NCBI RefSeq assembly: GCF_963676685.1
Contig: NC_092353.1
Coordinates: forward strand, 12,735,734-12,799,733
Direction: 5' to 3'
DNA from: Mytilus edulis
Lineage: Eukaryota; Mollusca; Bivalvia; Mytilida; Mytilidae
DNA: 64,000 nt
The position numbers were made by a program, and so were the translations under genes. Position 1 is the first letter of the stretch; each line of letters opens with the position of its first letter. This document shows positions 35,170-47,095 of this stretch, in pieces. Below the pieces are notes generated by a model. It searched no databases and was not told where the DNA came from. It saw only the letters and a list, made by a program, of their open reading frames with translations.

Positions 35170-35645
35170 GAGGTCGAACGAAAAGCGCGATAAGGAAGGC
35201 AAGGGTGTGCTAGAATCGTACTATGGTCTTACACAGCGTGGTGTAAACGTGGTTTAGTCGTAGTGGAAGCGTAGTGGAAGCGTAGTTGGGTCGCAGTGAG
35301 AACATGGTTGTCGTAGTGAGGTCGTAATAACGTCGTTGTGAGATCGTAGTGCAGTTTTTCCGAATATAATTACGCTTTTGCTACGCTCTCGCTACGACGG
35401 TATTGTGACCTCTGTGATCTTACCACGACCTTACTGCGCTCTAACTACGCTTCGACTACGACCTTATTTCGCCACGACCACACCACGATTGTTTTGAACA
35501 TGTTCAAAGTTGGCCACGCTCATCATGATCTGGAAGATCTCACCACGACCCTGATACGACCTTATAACTGTGATCTATACGATCGCACTACGATCGTTTA
35601 AATTTTCATTGTTTTCATAGATCGTAATGCGATCGTGGCTAATGG
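35170..35645. repeat. 11-bp phased array, inverted then direct part
   Basis: From 35235 to 35352 the array runs in reverse (CGTAGTGGAAG twice, CGTAGTGAGGT), again with an 11-base period. From 35370 it returns to the forward sense (CTACGCTCTCG, CCACGACCTTA). It ends in a palindrome-rich stretch with ATACGATCGCACTACGATCG and ATCGTAATGCGATCGT. Confidence 0.75.
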
Positions 35646-36365
35646 GACAGTGGTATTAAATAAGTATACTTAAAGGATTGGTAAATTTACCCGGATCATA
35701 TCTAACTTTCTGGGCTCGATAAACAACTTCATCGAACAAATCGGAATGTGCTATTCCGTTTGATTAGGTTGTTTACAGGTACAACCAAATCTCCAAAGTT
35801 TAACTTTATCTTAGTATCTTTGAAAGAATTTTGTGAAGACTTTAAGTTATTTGTGGTAACGAAATCACTGACTAAATAATTTACCAGTAATTACAAGATT
35901 ACTCTCATTGAAATCCAAAACGTCACTACAGATAAGGGAATAACGAACGAATTGTGATATATAAACATTAAAACACGATTCCAAAGGAACATACACTAAA
36001 ATTTACGACAAAAGGGACGATTTTTCTTTCCCTATTGTTAATTTCCCTGTTTGAATGGTGATGTTCCACTAGCACCATCTTACGCTGTTTATATTTCACA
36101 TCTAGTTCGCTATGCCTGTCTGTTGTGAAGTTTTTTCATTTTAACGAACCTTTTAACAAATCTGTGTATTACTGGTAAATCATGGGTAACTACGAACCCT
36201 AAAAAACAATGCAAGAAGACAATTAATCGGAAAATATTTGTCTGGTCTTCCAAAAGAACTGTCGTGTATTCTTGGTTCAAATGTTCTGAGCAATTGCATA
36301 GTTCTAGTGTTCATTTACAAATGCACATTAACGACGGAAAAATACACATTTAATTTTTCATCAAT
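35646..36365. other. Non-coding
   Basis: No gene or repeat recognised. Confidence 0.35.
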
Positions 36366-36440
36366 ATACACGACTTCACAGACAACCCAAATTTACCGAT
36401 GAAGCTTCTTAAATTAGACATGATTCCAAATGTATGTTGA
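36366..36440 (-). pseudogene. Third scrap of the decayed exon family
   Basis: The minus strand reads ATGTCTAATTTAAGAAGCTT, matching ATGTCTAATTTAGGAGCTTC of the 32.4-kb copy, followed by TCGTGTATATTGA against TCGTGTACATTAA. The frame stops after 23 codons. Confidence 0.4.
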
Positions 36441-36904
36441 ATGATCAAGACGAGGGGTTTATATCTGCTAAACATTCATTTAAAAAGTGTGAAATGTCCG
36501 TCTTTTACACAATGTTCAATACCAAAATTTATGTTTTCTGCATAACAAATATATCTGGTTTCATCAAGGGAATGCAAATAACTTCAATTTTATAGAAATA
36601 TAAATGCATACTATCTAAGGTTTGTGATTTCATTAAATTGACCTACATAGAAAAGAATAACAAATCTAGTATTTCATGTAACAAATATGTTTAACTGCCA
36701 ACTACACAAATACTCTTTTTTATGAGAATTCAAAGCTGCACTTTTCTCTATTCTAGAAAATTTCGTACCCTTGAAAAAAGATAAATAGAAATATATGTAA
36801 ATAGCGATCTAATGTTATGTTGGATCCTGGTCTGCGTATTATGGCATATATTGGGTATTTGTTCAAAAATCATCTCTGAAATGTCACACACATTTATACA
36901 GGTA

Positions 36905-36960
36905 ACTATTCAAAAGTACCAGGATTATAATTTAGTACGCTTGACGCGCATTACTAAAAT
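36905..36960 (-). repeat. Scrap of dispersed family B
   Basis: AGTACCAGGATTATAATTTA then GTACGC and GACGCGCATTA is the reverse complement of the family B core that also appears at 39160 and 39545. Confidence 0.7.
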
Positions 36961-38310
36961 CAATGGTTATCTGAGATTTGTTAGCTGGTCCCCCTAAACA
37001 TGTAGAGGTATTCGTAGTTAAAATCAGCGCCAGAAATCGTATCGACTTTTGTTACACGTCTATTGAAAAAAAAACCAGACCCTTTATATTGTAACAAATA
37101 ATTATCTGAATATGAAAAAAAAACAAACAACTAAAGTTAATTAATTAGATACAAAAAGAAGAACTGTTAATTTTCACACTTAATATGTTAGTACTTGTTT
37201 TGTATACATTATTCCAGTTCAACTATAGATGATAGCAGGAATGCTCATTTCCTAAACCATGATAGTAAATTAACAAAGCTTACGTGTGCACAATGAATAA
37301 CACAAAGTATCAAAATTCCAGCTGTCAACATTCTCATTTGAATAGGTTGACGTGAAAAAATGATATTTAAACAACGTCTTATACTTGCTATGATGACAAA
37401 TATTCAAGTGTGAACATATTTATATAGCAAAATTCGTCATCCAAAGTTGATGTAAAAGTTGCGCACATCACACAAATGCAAAATCGTACTGCAATTCGTG
37501 TGTAACGATAATTTTCATTGGACGTTGACAAATATTTAAAGGGTTAGTTTCCAATTTCTACCAGTCTGTAACTAAGAAAGCCACCATTTTGAATTCCGAT
37601 ATTTTTTGGGGGTTTGTAATTTCTCACAAAATAAACCAAAAATTCACATTTTGAGTCTCAAATCTTTTTTGGGTCAATATTGAAACCATTCTTAATCGTA
37701 CAAAAAGGTATTAAAAGACGTCTAGTGTTTATGGAGATAACGGTATTGTATTTTAAGCTTTGTCGCTAGGTAAACTCAATTTACGAAAGTAAAAGCTACG
37801 TTTTACGAAGGCCAAGCTGTAAATACAATACAATTATCTCCTAACTTATACACGTAACAATTGTTTTAGTATTCAATTTAATCTGATGAATGATTTGCTA
37901 ACAAGCAAGAGGACACATTGATTAAACCTTGACAAAATTTTAAAGACTGAGCAACACGACAATTAGAAAATATCCGTCGTCATATTTTATAACGGTCTAC
38001 AACTCGATATGGCGTCCAAAAAATTTTCAATGTGGTTATTTCAACTTCATCACTGCAAACTCTTGATTAAAATAGCTTTCTAGTAGGCAGCAAACCCCTA
38101 ACAAGGCAATAATAATAGAAATACAAGCTGAAATACTAATACATCTTTTATAAAATATACAGACTTGGAGTCATAACGAACTTTATTTGTAAGAGCTTTT
38201 GGTCGAATCTTTATTTAAAATACATAGCTTTCTTTTTTTATTCAATATTTTACAATTTTTTCAAGTAGGAGGAGATAACTCAAATAACCTTACTTAAAGG
38301 AATGTGAAGG
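36961..38310. other. Non-coding, one inverted repeat
   Basis: At 37733-37761 GGAGATAACGGTATTGTATT pairs imperfectly with AATACAATACAATTATCTCC at 37817-37838. The surrounding text (ACCATTTTGAATTCCGATATT) looks repetitive. No gene seen. Confidence 0.45.
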
Positions 38311-38314
38311 GGTG

Positions 38315-38500
38315 AATCATTTTGTTGTGGGCAAAACATAAGTCCATTAAATATGCCCTGCCGTTTTCTATGTTGTGTTTTGTGTACTATTGTTTGTCTG
38401 TTTGCCTTTTTCTTTTTTAGCCATGGCGTTGTCTGTTTATTTTCGACATATGATTTTGAATGTCCGTTTGGTATCTTTTGCATATCTTTTTCTACCTCAA
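38315..38500 (+). repeat. Dispersed mussel repeat, family C
   Basis: CCTGCCGTTTTCTATGTTGT, AGCCATGGCGTTGTCTGTTT and GTCCGTTTGGTATCTTTTGC mark a repeat I recognise from mussels. The open frames on both strands here are by-products. Confidence 0.65.
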
Positions 38501-39160
38501 TAATTCGTGTTTTTTTTTCTAAAAGAAGATTATCAGAATCATCTTCTCATATCTAATCTTCGAATGCTACCGTCTAGTTTTTTTTTTCAATAAAAACAGA
38601 ACCCCGTGGATTGATAAATCTGGTTGAATTTATCTATTCGTCCAAAGTATAATGCAAATATTGAAATTAGGGTAGAGATTCTTAAAACTAATTAAAACAT
38701 TCAAAGTCCACACATCATGACTCAATGCGCAGGGTCCTGAAATGAAAACTGGAAATGCTAATGCAATTGCATATAGAATATCATTGACTTATCATAAATG
38801 GTTCGTCTCAAACCGAAATAAACACAACATTCGAATTAACTTACATGTAATAGATGATCCTGTGTATCTGGCGTAGCAAATAGTAAGTCTGGTATCATTT
38901 GTTTCTGTGTATTACCAAACTTTATTTACTAGTATAAGATATCCACTATATACATATATTACCATTAGTTGTATTTCGATTGCAAACAAAAACAAGGTAC
39001 ATTTTGATATTTGTTTACTAAATATAACTATGACACTGTGAAGGCCTTGTTAAGTTTATATCAGGAACAATTGTGATATAATAAGTTTCAATATAAAAGC
39101 TATGTATGTACAAAAGTAAGTCCAAAGGTACAAAGCTTGTTAACGACGATATGAATTATT
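38501..39160. other. Non-coding, flank related to 32.5-32.8 kb
   Basis: A strong minus-strand donor (ACATGTAAGTTAAT near 38846) and the block at 39025-39105 match the flank at 32.5-32.8 kb. No complete exon was established. Confidence 0.4.
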
Positions 39161-39215
39161 GCGCGACTGGCGTACTAAATTATAATCCTGGTACCTTTGA
39201 TAACTATTATAATAT
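39161..39215 (+). repeat. Dispersed family B fragment
   Basis: CGCGACTGGCGTACTAAATT followed by ATAATCCTGGTACCTTTGAT is the well-conserved family B core. Confidence 0.8.
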
Positions 39216-39539
39216 ACCTTAACTCATATTTACATGGTACACAGTTATTACAAAATGGTGTTTCATCAAAGAGCACTTTATAAGAAAAGACCTGCATGGA
39301 ATTGTAACACATGTCGCTATTTCGGTTCCATGAACTGACGGACAAAATCCCTGATAAATATTCAAAAACACTTGCTAAAACATGTATCTCATTCCTAAAC
39401 AAGGCGAAATTATCCAAAAAAATGTATAAGTAAATGTTCGAAAAATAAGCCTCCAATATATATTTAAATGCATACTAGGAATTTATTTGTTTAAAATATC
39501 ATTAGTTACTCTACTATCTTTTTTTGTGTGTGTTTGTAT

Positions 39540-39745
39540 AGCTTTGTAGGTTTTGCTTACAATGTCCCAAGGAATATATTACCCCAGTTGTAATTGGCAA
39601 AACCTTGTTTAAATTTTGAATCATCAATGCTCTTCGTATTTTATTTGACCTGTTTAAGATGGAGCGTCATTGATGAATTTTACTGAAGACAATGACGCGT
39701 CTGACGTCAAATATTTTAGTCCTGGTATCTATGATGAGTGTTTCG
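39540..39745 (+). repeat. Dispersed family B, longer diverged copy
   Basis: Includes TTACCCCAGTTGTAATTGGC, ATCAATGCTCTTCGTATTTT, GAGCGTCATTGATGAATTTT, GACGCGTCTGACGTCAAATA and TAGTCCTGGTATCTATGATG in the usual order. Confidence 0.75.
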
Positions 39746-39802
39746 CAAGTTTGATCAGAATAAACGCTGATAAATCAAACAAGGATGTATTGTTAAAAAA
39801 AC

Positions 39803-39808
39803 TTTATT
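39803..39808 (-). promoter_or_regulatory. Poly(A) signal of the minus-strand cystine-knot gene
   Basis: AATAAA on the minus strand, 104 bases past the stop codon. Confidence 0.5.
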
Positions 39809-39911
39809 TTGCAAAATTAATAAATAAAATACGTAAAAAACAAAAATAAAAGCATCTATTTAAAAATCACATATAATGTCTAGTGGAGTCATGACATACT
39901 CGCCATAACTT

Positions 39912-41651
39912 TTACCAACCAAAAGAAGAAAACAGATAGTCTAATTTAGATTGTTGTGATATCTTTTTCTGTCTACATTGGAATTTGCTAGCAGCACAGT
40001 GTTGTGGTAGGTCAATATCCATTTTTCTACACTGTGGTACAATATTTGGACAATATACAGCTATTTTACGTCTTATGATATCTTCGGGGACACATTGGAA
40101 TGAGTTATCCATACCATCAACCAGTGGATATTTGGTTCTAAAAATAAATAAACATTTGACACTTTAATAAAACAATTAGTCTTGAAATTGACCATATTCA
40201 AAATGTACTCATTCTGTCTAAGAACGAAAACATATAACTTTTACCGTATAACTAATTCATTACATATTTTTTTATAATATGCAGTAGTTCGATCTGCCCG
40301 AATCTAGAGTGTTAACTAGGTATCATATTGAATTCACTATTCTAAACATATTGGCATAAACATGTATGTATCATTTTTATCTATTATGTGCCTGTTTTTT
40401 TTTTAAACTGTATTGATACTGTTTTGCTTTATTTAGTTGGACAACATAAACGGTTGAGTAATGTTTGTGTGAGAGGGGAGAGGGTAGTATCAACTCAATT
40501 TCCTACTCAGAGTCTATTTATATTTCACTGTGGTCATACGTGTTCAATTCTGACTGAACTTACCCGCATTGCATATAATAAACAATTTGCTGCCATGGTC
40601 GAATAACGTTACACATGGTTGTCCTGCCTGGTTCGTACTCATACCAAACTGTTGTGAGGTTAGTGTAAGAGCTGGGACATATACTGCCACATTCTACAAT
40701 CTGGGGTCCACTGGGATTTCCAATATCAAGTGGACAAATACTATAAAAGAAAATTTGAAATATATTAGTCATGCAAATAGAAGGTTGCTTAAATTCTTTT
40801 TCTTAATACGCCTATCAAGTTATCTACATTTTAACTATTTGAATTTCATTTAAATCTGACGTTTCTTTGATATTTGAAATTTATTTGTGACAATATGTAA
40901 ACATGAAGAAGAATATACTTACTGTGGGTCATCATAAGGAACAGCTGGTTGGTATATTTTACTGGCGTCTTCTAAATACATTTGGATTTCTTGGTCGTCT
41001 AATATAGCCTGTTCTATGGCCATACTGAAGTAAAAAGATATAGCACATATTAGAGGAAATCTTCAGCCATTAGAACTTCTGAACTCCGAACCCTCTTTTT
41101 CTATATGAAATCAAGAAATCATCTTTTTGTCTTGAGTATGCATTTAATATTTGCAACTGGATATTACCCTAACAATCAAGTAGAGAATATCGTATGCGTA
41201 CGATAAGTTTTGAAATGTGTCCTTTCAATGTTAGGAATTAAATGTAATGTATGCAATACATTTCTTAGCAGTCAAGGTTTCCGGATAAGGCAATTAAGCA
41301 GGAATTTTACATAACTATGGTGAATTAATATACATCGTATTGGACAAAACTGAAAATTAAAGAAATTTTTGATGTGGTTACGCGAGCAGAATTGCGTAAT
41401 AAATCAGCTATCATTCATTCATGCTGGTACAACTAGTCGCATGCTTTCAGTAATTCTTACAGATTTTTAAATTCATGCATCAATACTAACAACTGTATAA
41501 AAATGTATGCTTACTGATTGTATTCTAACGGATCATGACATATCTTTCCCATATCCGGCCATCTGTTTTCTATGGGATCAACAATACATTTCTTTCCAAA
41601 TATTCCAAACACACATGGCAAAATAGCGAGGAAAAATATACTTTGTTTCAT
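39912..41651 (-). CDS. Secreted cystine-knot protein, neurotrophin/Spatzle-like paralogue
   Basis: Four minus-strand exons (41651-41515, 41024-40923, 40740-40564, 40137-39912) join in phase and encode 213 residues. Residues 1-16 (MKQSIFFLAILPCVFG) form a signal peptide. The C-terminal half carries cysteines 97, 101, 123, 138, 154, 168, 175, 186 and 193. Their order follows the neighbouring plus-strand gene: WQQIVYYMQC aligns with the Q-hydrophobic-C strand before the second knot Cys, and CAASKFQC keeps the outer spacing of CSCVKVKC (C-x6-C). The middle Cys of that motif is Ala188, so one knot disulphide would be lost or taken over by Cys193 or Cys101. An N-glycosylation site lies at 107 (NLT). 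The start is chosen by the signal peptide; an acceptor lies directly before the ATG, so a non-coding first exon is expected. It is probably an extracellular ligand or a decoy of one. Confidence 0.8.
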
Positions 41652-41959
41652 CTACAAACAATAATGAAACATTATTTATATAAAAAAAAAGAATGGTGTT
41701 ATTTGCTATGTGAACTGATATAGTGGCAAAGTTCCGTAGTTTTGTTATTTTACTTTTTCCATTCTAGTAATTGAAATGAGAAAAATATATTGCTTATTTT
41801 GGTTCACGATGCAATATCTGATTTAGTTTGATGAAATAATTGCGTCATGTATCACTTATTAAAGTTTACTACGTTTTTTCAATTGTAATGGTATAAATCT
41901 TATTTGTATACTTTTTAATAATTTTTGCCTTAAAATTTAATTAAGAGATTGTAGTTTAC
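41652..41959 (-). other. Predicted first intron of the minus-strand cystine-knot gene
   Basis: A donor (AAAAGGTAAAC) at 41959 and the acceptor before the ATG (TTTGTAG) bound a 308-base intron. The 5' UTR exon would be 41960 to about 41986. Confidence 0.6.
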
Positions 41960-42246
41960 CTTTTACTTATGTCTCGTCTTTGTTCTGTTAGCCATCAGCA
42001 GCAGATTTCTTTATATACACAATTTCAGTGACAAGGAAATATACATACTGACCAATCGCTGACCATAAACTTTTACTATGACCTAAAAACCCAACGTCAT
42101 GGACAATGTCCTTGGCGTACGTAAGCTAATTCATCATACTTGTCAAACAATGGACAGTAGTTGTCAACAAGTTATCTATATAAAGAATAAACTTGACCAT
42201 GTATATCAATTCGTCCTAATTTTGCTTAAAGTGACTACGGTTTAAA
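41960..42246. promoter_or_regulatory. Bidirectional promoter region of the cystine-knot gene pair
   Basis: Two TATA boxes face away from each other: TATATAA on the minus strand at 42017-42011 and TATATAAAG on the plus strand at 42177-42185. Transcription starts are predicted near 41986 (minus) and 42207 (plus). Only about 220 bases separate the predicted starts. The sequence between includes ATGACC, CAACGTCATGGAC and GGCGTACG blocks that could be factor sites; I cannot name them. Confidence 0.65.
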
Positions 42247-44945
42247 ATGGTAAGAAAATACATTTCGTTATATAGAATACATTTCTTTTTAAGATAAAAT
42301 AAAATAATTGATCTTACAAAATTGTTGAATAAATAGCACTTCTTAACGCTAGTGTGTAACGTATGATAAATTATTCAAATATTTTTTGTAGAAATTAGTC
42401 GAAAGCGTCTAATCATTTTACTAAATATATTAGTTCAAATTAATTCTAATTATTTCAAATGTCCGGGGTTTACCAAACGAAATGTTAAATGCCCGATTGC
42501 TATGTATTTTTTTTTTAATATAGTTCTGTATATAATTAGGAATAATAAGTATAATATATTTTTTTAGTTGCAACTTCTACTGACTAGTGCCATCATTGCC
42601 TATGTTTCGTGTGTACCTATGAATGTATGTAACAACTACAAGTATTTGTATGACCAGTGTCTGCCACACAGAAACTGGATATGTGATAAACCAGCTGGGT
42701 ATTCCCCTCTCGATATGTAAGAAGTTACCATGTATATAACCCTAAAATCCGCGTATAAAAAGCGAAGCTTCAACTTGAAAAAATGCTTAAGATTAGATTT
42801 GTTGTTCCATCAGATGGTATGACGATTAAAATATGTAAAGACAAATTATCAATGCAAATACTAATATACATGTACAATATACATGAATTAATATGATTAC
42901 ACAAAATGTAAAACTGAGTAACATTTGTCTTCGAAGATTCACTTTCCATATTTGGATATGGAATGTTTTATTCTACATAATTTTAATTGAACTACACATA
43001 CACAAATATAGATTGATGCTGTTGAACAGTTAATCAATTGTTTTGTGAAATCAATTTAATTTGTCGTCTTTTTTAAAGGCGTGGATTGAGACAAAAATTG
43101 TCGCAGAGTGATGGATCATTTATTCACTATATCAAGTCATGCAGTGAGTGTTTAGGAGATCCTGCTCCATATGGGTAATTATCATTTTTATCTTCAGTTA
43201 GGTAGTATGGGGTCTGTTATAATAGCTTGAATTATGAAAAAAGAAGAAAAAAATTATAATCTAAATAGTTAACTCAATTAGAAAATTTCGATGCAGGAAC
43301 TTCATTTAAATGTTGTTTTTTTTCTAAATTTTTATTTAACTAAATTGCCCGCTTTTAGAACTACAAAATATTTCTTGATTGATTTAAGATACTAATTTTA
43401 GCATTGTTAGGGAAGATATCTTACTACTGTTAAATAAAATTATTACGGCAAAAAAAAGATGAAATATACAATGACCGCATAACCTCTTTTATCACAGTTT
43501 CATTTTCATTGTTCGAACGAATAGATTATTGTTGATTATCAACTAAAAGAACGCTTGAAATGGTACCAAATCATTTTTATCTGCATTGGTAATTATTTTT
43601 CAGAGAAAAGATAGATTACGTAAAGAAACCTGTTTGTCGTGAAGTTAAAGTACCAATTGAATATATCAACAAAACTGTGTATCATGAACTGACTGGAGTA
43701 GCAGAAGGTTTTGAAGTGTGCCAGGTCATACTGAATGGGCCTGATAGAAATGTACAGAAAATATACAGGACAGACTGTTACAACGGGTAAGATAAAATAA
43801 ACTGTTTGGCATCGCCTTATTAACAAGTTTCGTAATCATTGATAAATACTTTAAAGGGCGAAAACAAAGTCAGTAATAATATTCTTTGATTGCAGATTTA
43901 AAACACGCACGCATGAATTTTCGTCGTTCAATTTAATACACAGTTGTCCACTCAAATATAGTATTGCTTTCTCAATTAACGCTCAAAAGATTTTTTTCCA
44001 CAAAATAATGTCTGTTATCTTCGAATATTTTTTTAAGGATCTAACACTAGCAGAATCTTAAAAGAGTATCTATTATTTTCCAAAATCTTTTCAAGGGCAG
44101 ATGTTTTGTAGTACTTAGTTATCATACCTGCCTACCACCCGTTTTTAGTCGTAAACATGCCGTACTCTGACTTAAGGTCTCGAGCTAATTTATGTCTACT
44201 ACTAAAATAATCAGAATGTATGTCTGATATGTTGTTCCTTTTAGGTGATTTTAACTTGTGTCGGTTGGGCAATTATATGACTTTAATCTTCGATATTTAA
44301 GATGTTTTTTTACATGACACCCACAATGTCTTCCATAACCATTGATGTGAAAACTTCTTTCGTATTCCTAGTGTAATACCCCCTCCCCCCTTAAAAAAGG
44401 TGTTATCTATTATTTTACTCGGTATTGTGTTTCTATCAAACATTGCAGTTGTAGATGCAATGAAAACTATTCAACAAAATTCAGAATAATCCTGCACAAG
44501 TTCGTTTTATTCATAACATTAATTGCTGTTGGCTGTTACCCTTTTATGTATTAATATATAGCCAAACTGTATATTTTATTTGCAACACAATCTCATTTAT
44601 TTAATTGATTAATTCTTTCATTTATGTTAATTGAAAGTTAACCTTTGATTTTTCAGAGATGAAAGAAAAAAGAACAACTACTGTAGATTTGACTATGGGG
44701 TGTTCAAGGAATATTTTTGTAGACCAACAAATTTTGTGTTCAGAACCATGCTCATTGACTGTCCATTAACAGGACTGCAGTACTACAAAGAAAAAGTATC
44801 AACAGCATGTAGCTGTGTTAAAGTCAAGTGTTTAACAGGAGAAGTTCCAGGACCCTTTAACAATCATGGGATGAGACAGGGACCTGTACACGTTCAAGAA
44901 ATTAGACCAAAATCAATAGTGAGAATAAATCCAGGCTTCTTTTGA
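42247..44945 (+). CDS. Secreted neurotrophin-like cystine-knot protein
   Basis: Five exons (42247-42249, 42568-42716, 43079-43174, 43604-43786, 44657-44945) with GT/AG borders encode 239 residues. Exon 1 holds only the ATG. Residues 1-16 (MLQLLLTSAIIAYVSC) are a signal peptide. An N-terminal part has Cys 22, 33, 41, 72 and 75. The C-terminal knot has Cys 94, 141, 153, 165, 195 and 197; the gaps 47, 12, 12, 30 and 2 compare with 43, 10, 12, 28 and 2 in nerve growth factor. Wording also agrees: VCREVKV near the first Cys, QKIYRTDC at the second, TACSCV at the last two. Extra cysteines are 122, 179 and 202, and N105 (NKT) may be glycosylated. It is most likely a secreted growth-factor-like ligand for a Trk-, p75- or Toll-type receptor. 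A Spatzle-type protein is the main alternative. No dibasic prodomain site is obvious apart from KK at 90-91 just before the knot. Confidence 0.85.
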
Positions 44946-45049
44946 AAATCCGAAGACTGTGTAGCTGACTGTGATATTTATTTATACAATGTTTCTCCTA
45001 TGTGTATTAGTTTTGTTGTTATATTTATGTAAATATGTATGAGTATGTG

Positions 45050-45055
45050 AATAAA
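45050..45055 (+). promoter_or_regulatory. Poly(A) signal of the neurotrophin-like gene
   Basis: AATAAA lies 104 bases past the stop codon of the plus-strand cystine-knot gene. Confidence 0.65.
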
Positions 45056-45099
45056 TTAAGCTATTATAATTTCATTCGTTGAAGCCTCAAACATACATT

Positions 45100-46940
45100 T
45101 CATCACCATACAAACACTTAAACTGTTACTTTAATCCATAAATAGTACGTCCATATGTAGTCTCGTATTGTTTTAGTTGGTTAAGAAATGTGTCCATTGT
45201 AGCCCTCGGGTGATATAATCTTTTTAACATGTATGTTGTCCAGACACTTGAAACTGGAAATTTCGATATAATGACACTTAAATCAAATGATTAACAGAAA
45301 TGATTGATTCACTGATGTTTTTGTATGTATGGAGTTCCCATAAAAGAAGATGTGGTATCATTGACAGCATCAACCATTCACCAGGCAAGTTGATAAGGAT
45401 GTAAATAATTTCAGGTCGACAGTCTTCAACAGTATACTAAATTATACGATATAGAAACCTATACAAAGCCAACTGGCATGCAAAATGTGAAACAATACAC
45501 GAACCACTAGATATGCTATAACCAATAAATAAAAACTAAAAAGGAAACAGTTAAAACAGAAACCAACTTCCACAACTGAATTAAGTTCCTGTTAAGTATA
45601 CTGACCCAACTACAAATTTCACATGTAAAATATGCTAAAATTTTAATGTCAATAGACTATAAATGAGAAGATAAGTAAAATAATGTTCCTGGAAATAAGA
45701 TAGGCCAATGCTAGTACAACTGTTTACTAAATATCACTGACCTATAGCTTCCAATAGTGGTTTCCTTGAAAATGACCAAATCATTGAAAATAAGATATGC
45801 CAATGTAAATACAACTTAAAACCAAATAACATTGATTTACTACTGATGGTTTCCATTAAATTGACTATATATATCACAAACTTTAATTTGTAAAGGTTTT
45901 CAGTCAATAGACAATCACTGAGAAGGGGAGGGGCAATAATACACAAAGTATCAAATTTATTGATGGGGATAACCAATTATTAGGACCTTCTAAAAATATG
46001 TTAATGATAGACAGATAGCAAATGCAAAGAGATGGCCAAAGATCATTTAACTCTAGCAAATAATCTCTTGAAGAGTAAAATCATATTTTTATTAAAAACA
46101 TAAATATCAATACATAAAAAGAAATTTTGCACCTATCATAACATGTAAACAGTATACAGCTGGGTATAGAATTTATATTTAAATTTTCAGAAACTCATTA
46201 ATATTTTTAAATAACTTGAAATATGTTCTCGAGACTTTTTTATCATTCACTTTATAATCAAAACAGACAGAAAGCTTTCAAATGACTTTTGTAACACTGT
46301 AAATACAGAAATTTTGTGTCAGCATCTTAATAATAAGAACATTCAATGTGATATTTGATACTTATATCAACAAGCAGATATTCCTGAAAATGTAATAATC
46401 AATCTCACATTTTTGCCCATTCTTAAAAAAGGCTATGATAAAAGCACTCAATAATTTCAAATTTACATTATAAAATCTGCTAGAATCTGACAACACTTCT
46501 TTCTACTTTCTGATTTGGAAAATAGCATCGGACAATGAAATTCCTGACAATGCAGTCATGTTTAAAGCTGTGTATCATTGCAAGCAAACCAGGTCTTTAA
46601 AATAGAAATTAGAACAGAGTATTGTCAGAACCGTGTTGGCAAAGCATGACACAAGATCTATCATTCAATTAGATTGAGATTATATTTAAAAATCATAAAA
46701 TAAAAAAAACACTGACTATAAAGTTTGTTAATAATTATTGAATAAAATAATTATGAAGTTTAAACCATGTAAACTGTAATAATGATAATATCAGAAAACT
46801 CAAGTGAAGAACTTGTAGCCTAGGCTTAAAATCTAATGACCATGTCCATTTTAGTCACCTTAAACGTTCAATTCAAGTTACTGTGGATTCATTATTCATT
46901 GGATTCTAATTCTAATTTTCATTTTATTATTAAACCACAA
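45100..46940. other. Intergenic, AT-rich
   Basis: No gene seen. A short family A scrap (AAGAAGATGTGGTATCATTG) is at 45346-45368. The block AATAAGATA(G/T)GCCAATG is repeated at 45695 and 45789. Confidence 0.4.
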
Positions 46941-46947
46941 TTTTAGA

Positions 46948-47095
46948 TGTTCAACAGAGTACAAATAGTCTATTGGTATATAAAGTGTACAGGTTAGATC
47001 TTCAACAGAGTACAAATAGTCTATTGGTATATGTGGTATATAAAATATACAACAGAGTACAAATAGTCTATTGGTATATAAAATATACAGACTTA
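46948..47095. repeat. Short tandem repeat, three copies
   Basis: AACAGAGTACAAATAGTCTA followed by TTGGTATAT occurs three times, starting at about 46951, 47002 and 47049, with variable spacers rich in ATATAAA. Confidence 0.85.

Noticed and set aside
41991-42000. Upstream ORF in the minus-strand leader (ATG at 41995)
   Set aside because: The ATG lies upstream of the predicted transcription start about 30 bases from the TATA box, so it is probably not in the mRNA.
42010-42200. CpG-island promoter
   Set aside because: The region is AT-rich with only a few CpGs; the paired TATA boxes explain it better.
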